Part shown: positions 6,465 to 8,567 of the stretch, piece after piece
Numbering within the stretch: position 1 is the stretch's first letter
Layout: the number at the start of each line of letters is the position of its first letter
Notes under the pieces: generated by a model
Databases searched by the model: none
What the model saw: the letters and a program-made list of their open reading frames with translations, nothing else
Told to the model about the DNA's origin: nothing
Source of the DNA: an uncultured Prevotella sp.
Lineage (GTDB): Bacteria; Bacteroidota; Bacteroidia; Bacteroidales; Bacteroidaceae
Length of the DNA stretch: 8,567 bases
NCBI GenBank assembly: GCA_900319895.1
Contig: ONQK01000153.1
Location: 1-8,567 of the forward strand
Reading direction: 5' to 3'
Program-made: the position numbers and the translations under genes

Positions 6465-7751
6465 ATGAAAAAATTCTTTATCACCATCGTCACACTACTG
6501 CTCACACTCGGCAGTAACGCACAAACCGCACGCGAAGAGATCAGACAAGACCGCCTCAAGGCATGCTCCAACTACATGCCCTATCCGGGGCCACAGCAAA
6601 AACAGCTCACCAAAGCGCCAAAAGGCTACAAACCATTCCATTTGAGCCACTACGGCCGCCACGGCTCACGATACATCATCGGCATGAAAGGCTATAACGA
6701 GCCCTACGAGGCACTGCTCAAGGCAGACTCGCTGGGGAAACTGACCGAAAAAGGCAAAAAAGTGCTCGGCATCGTGGCACGCGCACGGCAAGATGCCATG
6801 GGAAGGGACGGAGAGCTGACACTCCTCGGCGCACAACAGCACCGGGGCATCGCAAGGAGAATGTACCAACGCTTCCCGGAGCTATTCAAGGGCGACACCC
6901 ACATCGACGCCAAAAGCACCATCGTCATCCGATGCATACTCTCCATGGAAAACGCACTGCTCGAGCTGACGAGCCTCAACCCAAAACTGCGGTTCACGCA
7001 CGATGCCAGCGAACACGACATGTATTTCATGAACAGTCAAGACAAAAAAGTCAGCGAACCATTCCCGAAGACAGCACGCGACATCTTCAACAACTACACC
7101 CAGCCGTTGCAAAACCCGATGCCTGTCATGAATTTGCTCTTCAACGACATGGCATACGTCGAAAAGAGCATCAACGCAAACGCACTGACCGACAGGCTGT
7201 TCAACCTATGCGCCGACCTCGAGAACACAGAGCTTCGTCATGAAACATCCCTCTGGGACCTGTTTTCAGAAGAAGAAATATACAACCAATGGGCACGCAA
7301 AAACGCCTGGTGGTACATCAACTACGGCCCGTCGCCACTCAACGGCGGCATACAACCCTATTCGCAAAAACGCCTGCTCAACCAAATCATGCACGAGGCA
7401 GACAGCTGCATGAGCCTCAAAAAACCAGGAGTAATGCTGAGATACGGACACGACACGATGGTCATGCCGCTGGCATGCCTGCTGGGAGTCAACGAATTCG
7501 GCGTACAGACAGAAGACCTGGGAAAAATCACAGACCTGGGCTGGCGCGACTACAACATCTTCCCCATGGCATGCAACTTCCAATTCATCTTCTACCGCAG
7601 ACATCCAGGCGACAAAGACATACTCGTGAAAGTCTTGTTCAACGAAAACGAGGCACGCCTGCCGGTCAAGACCGACTGCGCACCCTATTACCGCTGGAAC
7701 GACTTCAAAAATTACTACAAGACAAAGCTGGACGCTTTCAAAATGTGGTAA
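6465..7751 (+). CDS. Secreted histidine-type phosphatase (histidine phosphatase clade 2-like)
   Basis: The ATG at 6465 gives 428 aa with a clear signal peptide (MKKFFITIVTLLLTLGSNAQ, residues 1-20). A longer in-frame extension back to 6177 is rejected because it overlaps the CoA-transferase gene and crosses the terminator and promoter. The catalytic motif is HYGRHGSRY (62-70), with Arg 65 and nucleophile His 66. The C-terminal proton-donor motif is RYGHDTMVMPL with His 329 and Asp 330. This two-part layout, with an alpha-helical insert between, matches histidine acid phosphatases and phytases, which hydrolyse phosphomonoesters in the periplasm or outside the cell. The usual Pro of RHGxRxP is replaced (RHGSRYI). 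The HD pair resembles acid phosphatase/phytase rather than the HAE of MINPP-type enzymes. The substrate is unknown; phytate or sugar phosphates are possible. It is probably co-transcribed with the DUF4294 gene 32 nt downstream. Confidence 0.87.
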   Translation: MKKFFITIVTLLLTLGSNAQTAREEIRQDRLKACSNYMPYPGPQQKQLTKAPKGYKPFHLSHYGRHGSRYIIGMKGYNEPYEALLKADSLGKLTEKGKKVLGIVARARQDAMGRDGELTLLGAQQHRGIARRMYQRFPELFKGDTHIDAKSTIVIRCILSMENALLELTSLNPKLRFTHDASEHDMYFMNSQDKKVSEPFPKTARDIFNNYTQPLQNPMPVMNLLFNDMAYVEKSINANALTDRLFNLCADLENTELRHETSLWDLFSEEEIYNQWARKNAWWYINYGPSPLNGGIQPYSQKRLLNQIMHEADSCMSLKKPGVMLRYGHDTMVMPLACLLGVNEFGVQTEDLGKITDLGWRDYNIFPMACNFQFIFYRRHPGDKDILVKVLFNENEARLPVKTDCAPYYRWNDFKNYYKTKLDAFKMW

Positions 7752-7783
7752 AACAACTAAGACAACCCTAAAATCAGCGCCTG

Positions 7784-8440
7784 ATGAAACTACGGCACTT
7801 ACTCCTGACAGCAGTTGCAACCCTCCAGGTTGCAACTGCCCAGGCGCAAATCCTGGAACAGGAGATTCCACCCCAAAAAGAAAAAAACAGCGAATCCCCG
7901 GAACCCAGCGCGCCGATTTTCGCCCCAATGGTCAAGGTTGGGAAGGTTCTCGACCAGGGCGACAGCATCCAATATATTGAGATGAACAACATCTATGTTT
8001 ATCCACCCATGACTTTTAAGAACGAGAAGCACAAAAAAGCATACAACAAACTCGTCAGGGACGTGAAAAAAGTGCTCCCCATTGCCAAAGAAGCCAACCA
8101 AATGATCATCGAGACCTATGAATATTTGCAGACACTACCCAACAAGAAAGCACGGGCCGAACACATGAAATACGTGGAAAAGAGCATCAAGCAAGAATAC
8201 ACACCACGAATGAAAAAACTGACGCTCTCACAGGGGAAACTGCTCATCCAACTGGTGCACCGCGAATGCAACTCCTCTAGCTACGACCTCATCAAGGCTT
8301 TCCTCGGCCCCATCCGCGCCGGCTTTTACCAAGCATTTGCCTGGGTCTTCAAGGCCAGCCTAAAAAAAGAATACGACCCTGAAGGAGCCGACAAAGAGAC
8401 GGAGCGCATCGTGCGGCTGGTCGAATCGGGACAACTATAA
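7784..8440 (+). CDS. DUF4294 domain-containing exported protein
   Basis: The gene encodes 218 aa. Residues 1-22 (MKLRHLLLTAVATLQVATAQ then AQ) are a Sec signal peptide, followed by a Pro/Glu/Ser-rich linker to about residue 45. The DUF4294 region runs from about 65 to 212. It includes NNIYVYPPMTFKN, a helical Lys-rich stretch with YNKLVRDVKKVLPIAKEANQ, then KKLTLSQGKLLIQLVHRE (144-161). Next come SSSYDLIKAFLGPIRAGFYQ and the family-typical LKKEYDPEGADKETERIV (193-210). Length is normal. Function of the family is not known; it is widespread in Bacteroidales and presumed periplasmic. No promoter is visible in the 32-nt gap after the phosphatase gene, so the two are probably co-transcribed. A perfect hairpin lies inside the signal-peptide codons. 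Confidence 0.88.
   Translation: MKLRHLLLTAVATLQVATAQAQILEQEIPPQKEKNSESPEPSAPIFAPMVKVGKVLDQGDSIQYIEMNNIYVYPPMTFKNEKHKKAYNKLVRDVKKVLPIAKEANQMIIETYEYLQTLPNKKARAEHMKYVEKSIKQEYTPRMKKLTLSQGKLLIQLVHRECNSSSYDLIKAFLGPIRAGFYQAFAWVFKASLKKEYDPEGADKETERIVRLVESGQL
7804..7844 (+). repeat. Perfect 12-bp hairpin within the DUF4294 signal-peptide codons
   Basis: GCAGTTGCAACC (7811-7822) and GGTTGCAACTGC (7828-7839) are exact inverted copies with a 5-nt loop. CCTG (7804-7807) and CAGG (7841-7844) can extend the stem past a small internal loop. The structure begins 20-27 nt after the start codon and encodes the near-repeat AVATLQVATA. There is no T-run after it, so it is not an intrinsic terminator. It may affect translation initiation or mRNA stability. 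Confidence 0.7.
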
Positions 8441-8567
8441 AGTGCCGCACACCCTCGCCTTTTATATAACATAGGTGTTTTCCCAGACACAATGTCTCAT
8501 CTTTATTTACACAAATAGCATGTTTTTTACGAAAAAGATAAACTTTTAATATTTTTTGTTTAAAAAA
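8441..8567. other. AT-rich intergenic end of window
   Basis: No gene is seen on either strand. A weak 5-bp stem (AGACA 8485-8489 with TGTCT 8493-8497) is followed by a T-rich but broken tract (8500-8508), so it is not a convincing terminator. The last 45 bases are almost pure A/T, as in an upstream region. The nearest -7-like string (8550-8558) has one base too many in the spacer. Confidence 0.6.

Noticed and set aside
7266..7928. Minus-strand open frame of 220 codons across the phosphatase and DUF4294 genes
   Set aside because: It spans two real genes and the gap between them on the other strand, has a repetitive Val/Phe-rich composition and no domain.
8485..8508. Possible terminator after the DUF4294 gene
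   Set aside because: The stem is only 5 bp with a 3-nt loop and the T tract is interrupted, so it is too weak to call.
8550..8558. -7-like element TATTTTTTG near the right edge
   Set aside because: The spacing between TA and TTTG is one base too long for the motif and no -33 box is seen. Such strings are expected by chance in this AT-rich tail.

Overview
The window looks like chromosomal DNA from a member of the Bacteroidales, most likely Prevotella or a close relative. Four things point there. Three start regions carry a Bacteroidetes-type -7 element (TAnnTTTG). Start codons are preceded by A-rich leaders rather than Shine-Dalgarno sequences. The gene families (DUF3108, an Ig-like-domain lipoprotein with an ARMGxPDGGWYDE start, bacterial GH3, DUF4294) are typical of that order. 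Base composition is moderate. No rRNA, tRNA, CRISPR array, IS element or phage gene was seen.

Layout: Positions 1-264 hold no convincing intact gene. On the minus strand there are short coding-like stretches broken by a frame change and an in-frame stop, one running off the left edge. From 4597 down to 265 lies a compact minus-strand operon of three genes: a GH3-type acyl-adenylate/amide synthetase, a large Ig-like-domain lipoprotein and a small exported DUF3108 protein. The gaps are 4 nt at one junction and 6-36 nt at the other, depending on the lipoprotein start. Positions 4598-4803 form a divergent, A-tract-rich control region with a -7 element on each strand. An inverted repeat there overlaps the -33 box of the plus-strand promoter.

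On the plus strand, 4804-6306 encodes an acetyl-CoA hydrolase/transferase-family enzyme, best read as a succinate/acetate-type CoA-transferase. It ends at a strong intrinsic terminator (6368-6394). A new promoter then drives a secreted two-domain histidine phosphatase (6465-7751) and, 32 nt further on, an exported DUF4294 protein (7784-8440). The last 127 bases are AT-rich with no clear gene.

Functionally, the CoA-transferase fits fermentative acetate/succinate/propionate metabolism. The GH3 enzyme would activate an unidentified carboxylic acid with ATP and may conjugate it. The remaining proteins are envelope or periplasmic; only the phosphatase has a predictable chemistry (phosphomonoester hydrolysis). 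The region reads mainly as housekeeping/core genome. The points most worth a second look are the GH3-lipoprotein-DUF3108 operon, the divergent control region, a perfect 12-bp hairpin inside the DUF4294 signal-peptide codons, and the eroded left edge.
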